A stretch of DNA of 64,000 nt from an uncultured Collinsella sp. (GTDB lineage: Bacteria > Actinomycetota > Coriobacteriia > Coriobacteriales > Coriobacteriaceae), in contig CABUQW010000001.1 in the NCBI GenBank assembly GCA_902493895.1, forward strand, positions 1 through 64,000. Direction: 5' to 3'. Of the stretch, positions 9,348 to 17,362 are shown in pieces; within the stretch, counting starts at the first letter, position 1, and each line of letters opens with the position of its first letter. The notes below the pieces were generated by a model. It was not told where the DNA came from, ran no database searches, and saw only the letters and a list, made by a program, of their open reading frames with translations. Made by a program: the position numbers and the translations under genes.

Positions 9348-10073
9348 CTAGCCGAGGCAAGTCCAGTTGACGGGGGTCGAGCCGTGTTGTTCGAGTAGCC
9401 GATTGGCTGCCGAGAAGGGACGCGATCCCATAAAAGCAGGGAGTTCTGCCGTGGCGCGGTTGGCCGAAAGCGGCGAGGGGTGCGTGGAGGCCAGGCAGAA
9501 CTTGTCGGTTGCCTTGCCCGCGTCAGTTGCGACGAGCTTGCCCTCGACCATCTGCTGGGCAAAGCGGCCCCATGCCAAAAAGACTACCGGCTGGGGCAGC
9601 TGACAGCAGCGTTCGATAACGTAGTCGGTGAGCGTGCTCCAGCCCAGTTTGGCGTGCGAGTTGGCGGCATGCTCGCGCACGGTGAGCGTAGTGTTGAGGA
9701 GCAGGACGCCCTGTTGTGCCCATGGGGTTAGGTCTCCCGTGGCGGGAATGGGACAACCCAGATCGGCTTTGAGTTCCTTGTAAATGTTGCGCAGGCTCGG
9801 CGGCAACTTGGTTTGCGTCGCGGGGACCGAGAACGACAGCCCCATTGCCTGGTTGGGTCCGTGATAGGGGTCTTGACCCAAGATGACAACCTTGACCTGG
9901 TCGGCCGGCGTGTAGGCGAGGGCATTGAGGATGTCGTCTTGTGCCGGGTAGATAGTCTGCTCGGCACGCAAAAGGGCGATGCGCTCGAGCAGCTGGTTCG
10001 TAGTGTCACGTACCGGCTGCGGTGCATCGCCCAACCAAGTTGCTATGTTGCGGTCGCGGGTCGCGGCGTCCAT
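9348..10073 (-). CDS. ung: Uracil-DNA glycosylase (family 1)
   Basis: 241 residues. Ung excises uracil from DNA at the start of base excision repair. The catalytic water-activating motif GQDPYHGPNQAMGLSFSV is present near residue 70, and the DNA-intercalation/HPSPLS motif near the end (STHPSPLSANR). Length and motif spacing match family 1 enzymes. The start ATG follows AAAGGAGCCCC. It stands alone on the minus strand, convergent with the SDR gene across the shared terminator. Confidence 0.96.
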   Translation of the reverse strand: MDAATRDRNIATWLGDAPQPVRDTTNQLLERIALLRAEQTIYPAQDDILNALAYTPADQVKVVILGQDPYHGPNQAMGLSFSVPATQTKLPPSLRNIYKELKADLGCPIPATGDLTPWAQQGVLLLNTTLTVREHAANSHAKLGWSTLTDYVIERCCQLPQPVVFLAWGRFAQQMVEGKLVATDAGKATDKFCLASTHPSPLSANRATAELPAFMGSRPFSAANRLLEQHGSTPVNWTCLG

Positions 10074-10161
10074 GGGGCTCCTTTACGTCAGATGCTCTGT
10101 TTGCATCTATTGTAAAGGCGCACCGGAGACCTTTATGCCGCGGCCGTATGAGGAGTAGTGT

Positions 10162-11064
10162 CTACGAGACGTGCTCGGGCGCTCCCGCCATGCGAGCCTG
10201 TCCATGTGCGCGGAGGAGCGGAAGCTCGACGGTTGCCACCATGACGCCGCTGAGGATGAGTGCAGCGCCAAAGAAGGCGATGGGGCTCAGAACCTCGCCG
10301 ACCAGGAAGAACGAGAAGACGGCGGAGCAGACCGGCTCGAGCGAGAAGACGAAGCCGGTGGTCTCGGCGGGCACGTGGGGCTGCACGAGCGTTTGGGTGA
10401 TAAAGCCGTAGGCAGAGCAGATGAGTGCGAGTGCGACGACGACCACGACCTCGCTGGGCGTGCTGGGAAGTGTGAAACCGCCAAAGACGCATGCGGCAAT
10501 GCCCGAGAACAGGCCGCCAAAGCCCAGCTGCCAAACGCCCAGGGACAGCGGATCGACTTCTTCGACAAACCGCTTGGCGACAATGATGTGTCCGGCGTAG
10601 ACAAAGGCGGAGAGCAGCATGATGAGCGCGCCCGGGTTCAGGCTGGTGAAGTCGGCGCCCGAGAGCAGCAACATACCGCAGGTGACGATGGCGGTGCCGA
10701 CGAGCACTTTGCGCTCGGGGGCGCGGCGCAGCAGGGCGGCGTTGGCAAACGGCACGATCACGACCGTCAGGCTCTGCAAAAAGCCGGCAGTGGAGGCAGA
10801 GGTGAGGCTGGAGCCCAGGCACATGCAGGTGAGCTCGGTTGCCATAATGGCGCCGATGATGGCGGCACGGACCATAAGGTCGCGGTTGATGCGGAAAGCG
10901 CGCTTGTGGAAGAGCAGCAGGCAGACCACAAAGGCGATGATGCAGCGTAGCGCGACGATGCTCGTGGCGTTCATGCTGTCCATGCCGATCTTCATGAGGG
11001 GATACGAAAAGCCCCATGCGACGGGAACGGAAAATGAGAGCGCGATTGCTTTTTTGCGATCCAT
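10162..11064 (-). CDS. EamA/DMT family transporter
   Basis: 300 residues with ten predicted transmembrane helices in two EamA repeats. Conserved patches include RCIIAFVVCLLLF in the first repeat and FSLEPVCSAVFSFFLVGE in the second, the latter being the classical EamA helix-9 signature (LEP...). ATG 11064 follows AAGGAGTCCC. The neighbouring LysR gene is transcribed divergently across a 158-base gap, a common layout for a regulator controlling an exporter. The substrate is not inferable. Confidence 0.87.
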   Translation of the reverse strand: MDRKKAIALSFSVPVAWGFSYPLMKIGMDSMNATSIVALRCIIAFVVCLLLFHKRAFRINRDLMVRAAIIGAIMATELTCMCLGSSLTSASTAGFLQSLTVVIVPFANAALLRRAPERKVLVGTAIVTCGMLLLSGADFTSLNPGALIMLLSAFVYAGHIIVAKRFVEEVDPLSLGVWQLGFGGLFSGIAACVFGGFTLPSTPSEVVVVVALALICSAYGFITQTLVQPHVPAETTGFVFSLEPVCSAVFSFFLVGEVLSPIAFFGAALILSGVMVATVELPLLRAHGQARMAGAPEHVS

Positions 11065-11144
11065 GGGACTCCTTTTGTTACAGAACGGTTTCGCAAAAAG
11101 GATTCTGCTCCCAGATGTGGATGTAGTAAAGCGAATGTATCTTC

Positions 11145-11163
11145 AGTATGATTAAGAAATACT
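11145..11163. promoter_or_regulatory. Candidate LysR-type box between divergent EamA and LysR genes
   Basis: AGTAT (11145-11149) and ATACT (11159-11163) form an interrupted palindrome with nine central bases in an AT-rich stretch of the 158-base divergent promoter region, a geometry like LysR-type T-N11-A sites. Short arms make this tentative. Confidence 0.4.
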
Positions 11164-11222
11164 AATGTATGCAGAAAAAGCCCTGGCAAAACGTTTTACG
11201 GCTTCATTGATGTGGAGGCACG

Positions 11223-12089
11223 ATGGCATCGCGGTATCAGATTGTTTGCATGGTGGTCGATCGCGGCAGTCTTAAGGGCGCGGCGGACGAGCTGGGTTAT
11301 ACGCAAAGCGCGGTGAGCCAGGCCGTCAAGGCGCTCGAGCGTGAGCTGGGCACCACGCTTATCGAGCGCGGTAAGCAGGGTGTGTCGCTTACGCGCGATG
11401 GCAAACAGTACCTGCCGTATTTGCGACAGATTGTGACTGCCGAGGCTGAGCTCGAGGGCAAGCGCCAGGAACTGCTGGGGCTTTCGTCGACTGATATTCG
11501 CATTGCGACGTTTACCAACGTGAGCCGTACTGTGTTGCCGCGCGTGATCCGCGACTTTGGTGCGCTGCACCCGGGCGTACGCTTTACCCTCAAGCAGGGC
11601 GATTACACGCGCAACGCTCAATGGGTGCACGATGGCGTGGTTGATTTTTGTTTTACGGCGCGCGGATTTACCACCGGGCTCGAGAAGCGCGTGGTCTATC
11701 ACGACGAGTTGGTAGCATTGTTGCCGGCCGCGCATCCGCTGACGGCAAAGGAAAAGGTGACACTCGCCGACCTGGCGTCCGAGCCGTTTGTGCTGCTGGA
11801 TGAGGGCGAACAGAGTCTGGTGCTCGATGCATTTGCGGCGCATGAGCTGTCGCCGCATGTGACGAGCGAGGTCACCGACGACTACACCATCATGGCGATG
11901 GTGGAGGAGGGCCTAGGCGTGAGTATGCTATATCGCCGTACCGTTGAGGGCATGCGGGCCGATATTCGCGTACGTCCCATCGTGCATGCTCCCTCGCGCG
12001 ACGTAGTGGCGGCTTGGCGCAGCTGGGACACCATGCCCATCGCCACGAGGCGCTTTATCGACTATATGAGCTCGCATATTGTCAATTAA
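11223..12089 (+). CDS. LysR family transcriptional regulator
   Basis: 288 residues. The N-terminal winged helix (residues 1-60) contains GSLKGAADELGYTQSAVSQAVKAL with the standard LysR recognition helix, followed by a periplasmic-binding-type effector domain of ~200 residues. The start follows GGAGG. It is divergent from the EamA transporter gene and probably controls it. The effector domain shows the usual two subdomains, but no residue that identifies a ligand. Confidence 0.92.
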   Translation: MASRYQIVCMVVDRGSLKGAADELGYTQSAVSQAVKALERELGTTLIERGKQGVSLTRDGKQYLPYLRQIVTAEAELEGKRQELLGLSSTDIRIATFTNVSRTVLPRVIRDFGALHPGVRFTLKQGDYTRNAQWVHDGVVDFCFTARGFTTGLEKRVVYHDELVALLPAAHPLTAKEKVTLADLASEPFVLLDEGEQSLVLDAFAAHELSPHVTSEVTDDYTIMAMVEEGLGVSMLYRRTVEGMRADIRVRPIVHAPSRDVVAAWRSWDTMPIATRRFIDYMSSHIVN

Positions 12090-12116
12090 TGACTGGCGTG
12101 GCGTTGAGTGCGGTGT

Positions 12117-13499
12117 TTAGCGGGCTGTCGCTTTGGCTTGGGTGGCGCGATAGGTGCGTGCCGGGTGGCAGAGTAGTACCGCCACGACCATAAAGAACGC
12201 CGTGGTGCCCAGGCTGATGGGGTAGACCATCATGATGTTCGCAAAGGTGCGGAAGTGCGGGAACACGCAGAACACCCAATAGAAGCGGATGCCGCAGACG
12301 CAGATCATGGTGATGAGGGCGGGCGTGAGCGAGATACCAAAGCCGCGCAGGTAGCCTGACATGTTTTCGTAGAACATGCTAAAGGCGTACGCCGGGAAGA
12401 TCGAGCACACGCGGATATAGCCGATCGAGACGATGCTGGGATCGCTGTTGAACAGCGACAAGATCTCACGCCCCAGGCCGACAATAACGATAATTGTGGT
12501 GAGCGCGACGATACCGCCTTCGACAAGGCAGACCTTGAGCGTCTTGGTACAGCGGTCGATCTGACGGGCACCGTGATTTTGTCCCACAAAGGTAGTGCAA
12601 GCCTGGCTAAAGCTGTTGAGCAGGTTGTAGCACACGTACTCCAGGCTCATGGCGGCGCTCGATGCCGCCATGACCTCGGTGCCCAGGCTGTTGATGGCGG
12701 ACTGGATGATGATGTTGGCGACGGCAAAGACAGCGCTTTGGATGCCGGCGGGCAGGCCGATCTTAACGATGCGCTTGAGGGCGACGGGGTCGATAGCCAG
12801 GTCGCGCGGGGTGACGCGGACGACGGAGTCGGTCTTGAGCAGGCGAATAAAGAGCGTAGCGGCGCTGACGGTGTAGGCGATGGCGGTGGCGATGGCGACG
12901 CCCGCGACGCCCCAGTGGAGTACGGGGACAAAGATGAGGTCCAGGCCAATGTTGAGGACGGTGGACACGGCAAGCGCCTGCAGCGGCATGCGGGTGATGC
13001 CGACGGAGCGGAAAATCGCGGCCTCAAAGTTGTAGAGCAAAATCGAGGGCATGCTGAGCAAAAAGACACGTAGGTAGAGTGAAGCGAGCGGCATGGTCTC
13101 GGCGGGAACGTTGAGCGCGGCGAGCATGGGCTCGGCAAAGACCTCGCCCAGGGCGATGACGACAAAGCCCACGAGCGCCATTAAAATCGAGGTATGGACG
13201 GCGCGTTTGACCATGTTCTGATCGTTGCGGCCGATGGCGTTGGCGATGACCACGTTGGAGCCAAGCGACATGCCTATAAACAGGTTGAGCATAAGACTGG
13301 TAAGCGGAACATTGGAGCCGACCGCTGCCATGGCGAGGGTTCCCTGGTCGCCCGAGAAGTTACCGATGATGACCGTGGCGATGAGGTTCGACAGCTGCTC
13401 CAAGATGCTCGTGGCGGCCACGGGGAAGGCGAACAGGGGGATATTGCGCCACAGCGAGCCGGTGGTCATGTCAATGTGCTTAGATACGGTGTCAGCCAT
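12117..13499 (-). CDS. MATE family efflux transporter
   Basis: 460 residues with twelve predicted membrane helices. MATE proteins export cationic drugs and metabolites using Na+ or H+ gradients. The N-terminus has the typical ATSILEQLSNLIATVIIGN segment in which the first helix meets the pore, and the two six-helix halves are evident. ATG 13499 is preceded by a weak GAGATTGAGAG. Its stop is 28 bases from the convergent LysR stop. No regulator is adjacent, and the specificity is unknown. Confidence 0.9.
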   Translation of the reverse strand: MADTVSKHIDMTTGSLWRNIPLFAFPVAATSILEQLSNLIATVIIGNFSGDQGTLAMAAVGSNVPLTSLMLNLFIGMSLGSNVVIANAIGRNDQNMVKRAVHTSILMALVGFVVIALGEVFAEPMLAALNVPAETMPLASLYLRVFLLSMPSILLYNFEAAIFRSVGITRMPLQALAVSTVLNIGLDLIFVPVLHWGVAGVAIATAIAYTVSAATLFIRLLKTDSVVRVTPRDLAIDPVALKRIVKIGLPAGIQSAVFAVANIIIQSAINSLGTEVMAASSAAMSLEYVCYNLLNSFSQACTTFVGQNHGARQIDRCTKTLKVCLVEGGIVALTTIIVIVGLGREILSLFNSDPSIVSIGYIRVCSIFPAYAFSMFYENMSGYLRGFGISLTPALITMICVCGIRFYWVFCVFPHFRTFANIMMVYPISLGTTAFFMVVAVLLCHPARTYRATQAKATAR

Positions 13500-13566
13500 A
13501 TGCTCTCAATCTCTAATATGCTCTTTCGTGCTTATTTGCGCAGATGATGATACTCCTAATGCAACC

Positions 13567-13660
13567 AGTCGGCACGTAGGGACGTTCCTTTTCTGCCGGC
13601 AGCTGGGGACACTCCTTATCTCTTCTAACTAGTCATTCAAGAACGTCCCCAATGACTAGG
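13567..13660. repeat. REP-like element, GGGGACGTTC family (degenerate copy)
   Basis: In the 216-base gap between MATE and the rlmA-like gene. Perfect 9-base arms CTAGTCATT (13629-13637) and AATGACTAG (13651-13659) enclose CAAGAACGTCCCC. Further left, GGGACGTTCC and GGGGACACTCC are degenerate copies of the core. The same AAGAACGTCCCCAA-GACTA block recurs as a perfect palindrome at 61451-61508. Confidence 0.7.
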
Positions 13661-13715
13661 CGGGGAAGGCGTGCGACAATGGTGGGCGTTGTGTTGTTCG
13701 CGCTAAGGAGTTGCC

Positions 13716-14528
13716 ATGTTGTTGTGTCCCGTTTGCCATGAGCCGTTGGTGGACGACGAGCGTGGTGCTGCATGTGCGGGCGGACACCGGTTTGACCGAG
13801 CTCGCGAGGGCTATCTATATCTACTACGTTCGTCCAAGAGCGGCGACTCCATGGGCGATCCCAAGTCGCAGGCACGCAGCCGTCGTGACTTTCTGAACCG
13901 TGGATACTATGCGCCGTTGCGCGATGCGATGGTTGAGCTGGTGCGCAAGCAGGTGTCTGGGCGCGCCGCGTTTACGAAAGATCCCATGACGCTGCTCGAT
14001 ATTTGCTGCGGTGAGGGCTACTACACCAGCGCCATGGGCGCGGTGCCGGGCGTGGATGCTTACGGTTTCGACTTGGGCAAAGAGATGGTTCGCCTGGCCG
14101 CCAAGCGCGGCGATGCAGCCTATTTCGTAGCCAACATGAAGGATATCCCCGTGGCCGATGGCGCCTTCGATATGGTGACCGAGCTCTTTGCTCCCTTTAA
14201 CGAGCGCGAATTTGCCCGCGTGCTGGCGCCAGAGGGCTCGCTCTACACCGTGGTGCCGGGCGCCCGTCATCTCTTTGGGCTTAAGGAGGTGCTCTACGAC
14301 ACGCCGTACCTTAACGATGAGAAGCTGCCGAAGACCACCGAGCTCGAGTTAGTCGGAATGCAGCGGGTGTCTGCGAATATTACGCTTCAGACCCAGGCCG
14401 ACATCGAGGCAGTGTTCCAGATGACGCCGTACTACTACCGTACGCGCCCTTCCGACAAAGAACGCCTGGCAAATTTGGACACCCTTCAAACCGACATCGA
14501 CTTCATCATCGCCGAGTACCGCCACTAA
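13716..14528 (+). CDS. rlmA: RlmA-like 23S rRNA (guanine-N1)-methyltransferase
   Basis: 270 residues. RlmA enzymes methylate N1 of G745/G748 in helix 35 of 23S rRNA; the RlmAII variants confer tylosin resistance in producers. The N-terminal zinc site is visible as CPVC and CAGGH, followed by FDRAREGYLYLL and a GYYAPL segment typical of the family. The Rossmann methyltransferase motif I is LLDICCGEGYY, with motif DLGKEMVRLAAKR after it. ATG 13716 follows AAGGAG. Whether it is the G745 or G748 type cannot be decided by eye. Confidence 0.85.
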   Translation: MLLCPVCHEPLVDDERGAACAGGHRFDRAREGYLYLLRSSKSGDSMGDPKSQARSRRDFLNRGYYAPLRDAMVELVRKQVSGRAAFTKDPMTLLDICCGEGYYTSAMGAVPGVDAYGFDLGKEMVRLAAKRGDAAYFVANMKDIPVADGAFDMVTELFAPFNEREFARVLAPEGSLYTVVPGARHLFGLKEVLYDTPYLNDEKLPKTTELELVGMQRVSANITLQTQADIEAVFQMTPYYYRTRPSDKERLANLDTLQTDIDFIIAEYRH

Positions 14529-14575
14529 CCTACCAAAAAGGGACAGATTTATTTTGGCAGGTTTTATCTGGGCAA
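14528..14575. repeat. REP-like half element, AAAGGGACAG-TTTATTTT family
   Basis: Starts on the last base of the rlmA stop codon. It carries ACCTACCAAAAAGGG, ACAGATTTATTTTGGCAGGT and then TTTTATCTGGG. This matches the right arm (in reverse complement) and flank of the complete 102-base palindrome at 35110-35211. Only one arm is present here. Confidence 0.7.
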
Positions 14576-14579
14576 ACGT

Positions 14580-14617
14580 AAAGGGCCGACCGCGGAGATG
14601 CGCGATCGGCCCTTTTT
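14580..14617. terminator. Bidirectional intrinsic terminator
   Basis: Arms AAAGGGCCGACCGCG (14580-14594) and CGCGATCGGCCCTTT (14601-14615) with T-rich tail on the plus strand and A-rich flank for the minus strand. It lies between the convergent rlmA and membrane protein genes. Confidence 0.85.
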
Positions 14618-14656
14618 AGTTGCTTGGCTGAAACAGAGGTTATGAGAAGCGGGCGC

Positions 14657-15058
14657 TTACAGGCGGTCCTTGTTCTCGGCCTTAACGGCGTGTGCCTGCT
14701 GAACAAAGAACAGGTCGTACACCACGACGACAAAGGCGCCAAAGTTGATGGCGTCGCCGCCAAACGCGGGAAGCGTAAGCACCGCTTGGGCAAGCGTGGC
14801 GACCGCGGCAACAATACCGAGCTTAAACGCGCCGTCCACCTGCGAAGGCTTGTTGGCGCCCTTGATACCGGCGACGCCTGCGGCAAGGTCGACGAGACCC
14901 TTGGCGATAAGCACGACCGCTGCGAGCGTGGCGTACGAACCGTACGTGGAATCGAGACCGCCCGTGGCGATACCGACGCCGGCGGTGACGAGGCTGGCGA
15001 TGCCCAAAACAAAGTAGATGAGAGCAAGGATTTTGAGAGTCTTGCGAGTGAAGCTCAT
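14657..15058 (-). CDS. Small four-helix membrane protein, unknown function
   Basis: 133 residues with four predicted transmembrane segments and a basic N-terminus (MSFTRKTLK). ATG 15058 is chosen because AAAGGA precedes it at good spacing; the frame stays open to 15127 but that extension lacks hydrophobic or RBS support. The sequence is rich in Ala, Val and Gly, with a middle loop GIKGANKPSQVDGAFK between helices 2 and 3. It is not recognisable as a named family and might be a DUF308-like or similar small membrane protein. It shares a terminator with rlmA. Confidence 0.75.
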   Translation of the reverse strand: MSFTRKTLKILALIYFVLGIASLVTAGVGIATGGLDSTYGSYATLAAVVLIAKGLVDLAAGVAGIKGANKPSQVDGAFKLGIVAAVATLAQAVLTLPAFGGDAINFGAFVVVVYDLFFVQQAHAVKAENKDRL

Positions 15059-15286
15059 GGCTGGTCCTTTCGATACGAGTACGCCAACTTGGCGCACCCA
15101 ATGTACTGCACATATGGTGAAGCACATTGTAGTTCAACGCGGCGATGCATGCGTTTGAAAGCGTCTCTTGCCTGTACGGTCCAACCTTTCAAAAAGGAAA
15201 GCTGGACGTAAGCCAAATCGATGGCAGCCCATGTGCGGCGCTGCGATGATGAGGTCGTAACAAGGAGCTGGTCTCAAGGAGGAGCC

Positions 15287-15430
15287 ATGATGTACGGAGC
15301 AGGGCAAGTGCGTGAGCCGCGGTCGTTGGGAAGGCGCATGAGTGATTCCGTGATCGCTGCCGTGTGCACGGGATTGATGGCGGTGCTTTGCATTGGGATG
15401 CTGTGGGCCATGTCACATGTGGGACAATAG
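15287..15430 (+). CDS. 47-residue single-pass membrane protein, unknown
   Basis: A small gene with a strong ribosome binding site (AAGGAGGAG, six bases before ATG 15287). The product has a basic N-terminal half (REPRSLGRRMS) and one hydrophobic segment, VIAAVCTGLMAVLCIGMLW, near the C-terminus, suggesting a membrane anchor with the N-terminus in the cytoplasm. It sits alone between two unrelated genes. A longer version from 15221 is possible but lacks an RBS. It is hypothetical; support is the RBS plus the clean transmembrane segment. Confidence 0.6.
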   Translation: MMYGAGQVREPRSLGRRMSDSVIAAVCTGLMAVLCIGMLWAMSHVGQ

Positions 15431-15493
15431 CGGACGGTTGGGTGTCGTCATGAACGGCGCCCACGTATTCGTTTTGCTTGCTAAGGAGTACCC

Positions 15494-16198
15494 ATGGGCG
15501 TCGTCGATCCCTTTTCTGTTGCTCGGGCCGCGGGGCTTGAGCTGACCGGGAAGCCCGAGGGCCTCACGCTCACCGACGGCACGATGGAGCTGCGTGCCGA
15601 TTTTGGCCGCATGCTGCCGCGACTCAAGCAGGGCCGTCTGCAGCAAGAGCTGTTGGTGAAGGCTGCGCGTGCAAAAGGCATCGAGCGGCCGTGGGCAATT
15701 GACGCCACGGCAGGCTTTGGCGAGGATTCGCTGCTGCTCGCGGCCGCGGGCTTTGCGGTCGATTTGTATGAGCAGGATTGCGTGATTGCGGCGCTCCTCA
15801 AGGATGCCTTGGACCGCGCGGCAGATGATCCGGCGCTTGCGACAGCCGTGGCGCGCATGCGCTTACATGCGGGCGAGGACAGTATTACCGGCCTTCGCCA
15901 TACGGCTGAGCTGATCGGGCGGGGCGAGCTTGCCGCCCCCGACGTGGTGTATCTGGACCCCATGTTTCCCGAGCGCACCAAGAGCGCGGCGGTGAAAAAG
16001 AAGTTCCAACTTTTGCATCATCTGGAACAGCCGTGTGCCGATGAGGAGACGCTGGTCGAAGCTGCGCTTGCGGCGCACCCGCGCAAGGTCGTTATCAAGC
16101 GACCGGTGAAGGGGCCACTGCTTGCCGGCGTTAAGCCGAGCTATCAGCTTGCGGGCAAGGCCGTTCGCTACGATGTGTTAGTGCCGCCGCGCCCGTAA
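15494..16198 (+). CDS. RsmJ-like class I SAM-dependent methyltransferase
   Basis: 234 residues. RsmJ methylates N2 of G1516 in 16S rRNA. The SAM-binding motif I is AIDATAGFGEDSLLLA, and the catalytic-region motif is VVYLDPMFPERTKSAAVKKK, which closely matches the RsmJ signature (LDPM-P-KSA-VKK). A late KRPVKGPLLAGVKPS segment also fits. The N-terminal ~60 residues are shorter than in E. coli RsmJ. ATG 15494 follows AAGGAG at seven bases. The target is inferred from the family only. Confidence 0.82.
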   Translation: MGVVDPFSVARAAGLELTGKPEGLTLTDGTMELRADFGRMLPRLKQGRLQQELLVKAARAKGIERPWAIDATAGFGEDSLLLAAAGFAVDLYEQDCVIAALLKDALDRAADDPALATAVARMRLHAGEDSITGLRHTAELIGRGELAAPDVVYLDPMFPERTKSAAVKKKFQLLHHLEQPCADEETLVEAALAAHPRKVVIKRPVKGPLLAGVKPSYQLAGKAVRYDVLVPPRP

Positions 16199-16246
16199 CT
16201 TGCGTGCGATTACCGGCGCTTCGCTAGCGCCGTGCCGATGCGGCGT

Positions 16247-16549
16247 CTATTTCCATGGGTGCGACGTCAGGTGCCATCCACCGCAGTATTCGCATTTGTA
16301 GCAGGCCAAACCACGCCGCCCGCGGTTTTCGCAGTCGGCCATAACTGCCTCGGCCTCGGCGCGCGTATCGTAACGGTTTTTGCGTTCGCACGACTTGTAG
16401 CGCCAGGCTTCATTGCGCTCGGCGTTCAGGGCGTCGCGGCGCTCGTCTTCGCGCGCAAACAGGTAGCTCATATCGCCGCCGGTGGCAGCGCCCAAAAACT
16501 CGCTTTTGGCCTTTGACCAGGCGGCTCGCTTTTTGCTTCCCATCTGCAT
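16247..16549 (-). CDS. Small protein with C-terminal zinc-ribbon-like motif
   Basis: 100 residues, highly charged, no membrane segment. The C-terminus has CYKCEYCGGWHLTSH, which with an upstream Cys (YKSCERKNRY) could bind zinc in a ribbon-like fold; YKSCERKNRYDTRAEAEA is the other distinctive block. Proteins ending in C-x2-C-x2-C-GGWH(L/F)T are often seen as small DNA/RNA-associated proteins, but no function is established here. ATG 16549 is chosen over TTG 16564 because GGAG lies at good spacing. Its promoter region is shared with the divergent GNAT gene. Confidence 0.7.
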   Translation of the reverse strand: MQMGSKKRAAWSKAKSEFLGAATGGDMSYLFAREDERRDALNAERNEAWRYKSCERKNRYDTRAEAEAVMADCENRGRRGLACYKCEYCGGWHLTSHPWK

Positions 16550-16567
16550 CGCGCCCCTCTCCAAACG

Positions 16568-16599
16568 TTGGTATCATTGCTCAATCAAAGTGATACCAA
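16568..16599. promoter_or_regulatory. Palindromic operator candidate in a divergent promoter
   Basis: Perfect 9-base arms TTGGTATCA (16568-16576) and TGATACCAA (16591-16599) with 14 central bases lie midway between the zinc-ribbon gene (-) and the GNAT gene (+), 71 bases apart. One regulator could control both. No adjacent regulator gene is evident. Confidence 0.6.
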
Positions 16600-16620
16600 T
16601 AAACGTGAGGTCGCCGCGTG

Positions 16621-17109
16621 ATGATCAGAAAAACCCTCGATACCGACATTCCCGCCGTCATGGCTATCTATGACGCGGCCCGCGCCTTTATGCGCGCGCA
16701 TGGCAACGCCACGCAGTGGCCCGAGGGCACGCCTTCTGCCGAGCAGCTGGCTGCCGATATCGCCGCCGGTGGCAGCTATGTGTGCGAAGTCGATGGTCGC
16801 GTGGTGGCGACGTTTGCCTTTTTACCGGGCCCGGACGAGTGCTATGACGTAATTGAGGACGGTCAATGGCGTAGCGACACTCCGTACGCCGTGCTGCACC
16901 GTGTGGCATCCGACGGCACCGTGCACGGTATCGCGGCCGCGATGTTTGCCTTTGCCAAGGAGCGTGCCGATCACCTGCGCATCGACACACATCAGGACAA
17001 CCTGCCCATGCAGGGAGCCATTGCCAAGGCCGGGTTTAAGCGCGCCGGTATCGTATATGTGTCGGACGGTACGCCGCGTGTTGCGTTTGACTGGCTGCGC
17101 GAGGCGTAA
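16621..17109 (+). CDS. GNAT family N-acetyltransferase
   Basis: 162 residues. The GNAT fold is seen from the N-terminal IRKTLDTDIPAVMAIY through the acetyl-CoA-binding region (HRVASDGTVHGIAAAMFAFAKE, a variant of the R/Q-x2-G-x-G/A loop) to NLPMQGAIAKAGFKRAGIVYV, the typical helix-4/strand-6 end. It probably acetylates a small amine or peptide. GTG 16618 is immediately before ATG 16621 and either may start translation. It shares a palindrome-containing promoter with the divergent zinc-ribbon gene. The substrate is unknown. Confidence 0.85.
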   Translation: MIRKTLDTDIPAVMAIYDAARAFMRAHGNATQWPEGTPSAEQLAADIAAGGSYVCEVDGRVVATFAFLPGPDECYDVIEDGQWRSDTPYAVLHRVASDGTVHGIAAAMFAFAKERADHLRIDTHQDNLPMQGAIAKAGFKRAGIVYVSDGTPRVAFDWLREA

Positions 17110-17136
17110 GAGCGACGCCTCATATCAATAATTCAT

Positions 17137-17175
17137 GCGAACGAAACTGGCCCAGGTGGGGTCATTTTCGTTCGC
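17137..17175 (+). terminator. Hairpin after the GNAT gene
   Basis: Perfect 10-base arms GCGAACGAAA (17137-17146) and TTTCGTTCGC (17166-17175), with further near-pairing inside (TGGCCC/GGGTCA). The tail is not T-rich, so this may be a Rho-independent terminator only weakly or a 3' protective hairpin. Confidence 0.55.
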
Positions 17176-17362
17176 TGTGCTGATTTGCAAGCCGGCTTTC
17201 GCAAGGCGCGAACCTACGAAAATCGCCGCGCGGCAACGCGGGGCGATGAGCTCGGTCGGGGGATAGGGCCCGCTTCGCCCGCCGGCCCGTAAATTGTATC
17301 ATCCAGTGTGGAACGAGGGTGCCCGTTGCCGCGTGCGATGGGCTTGCAATAAGAGGAGAGCC

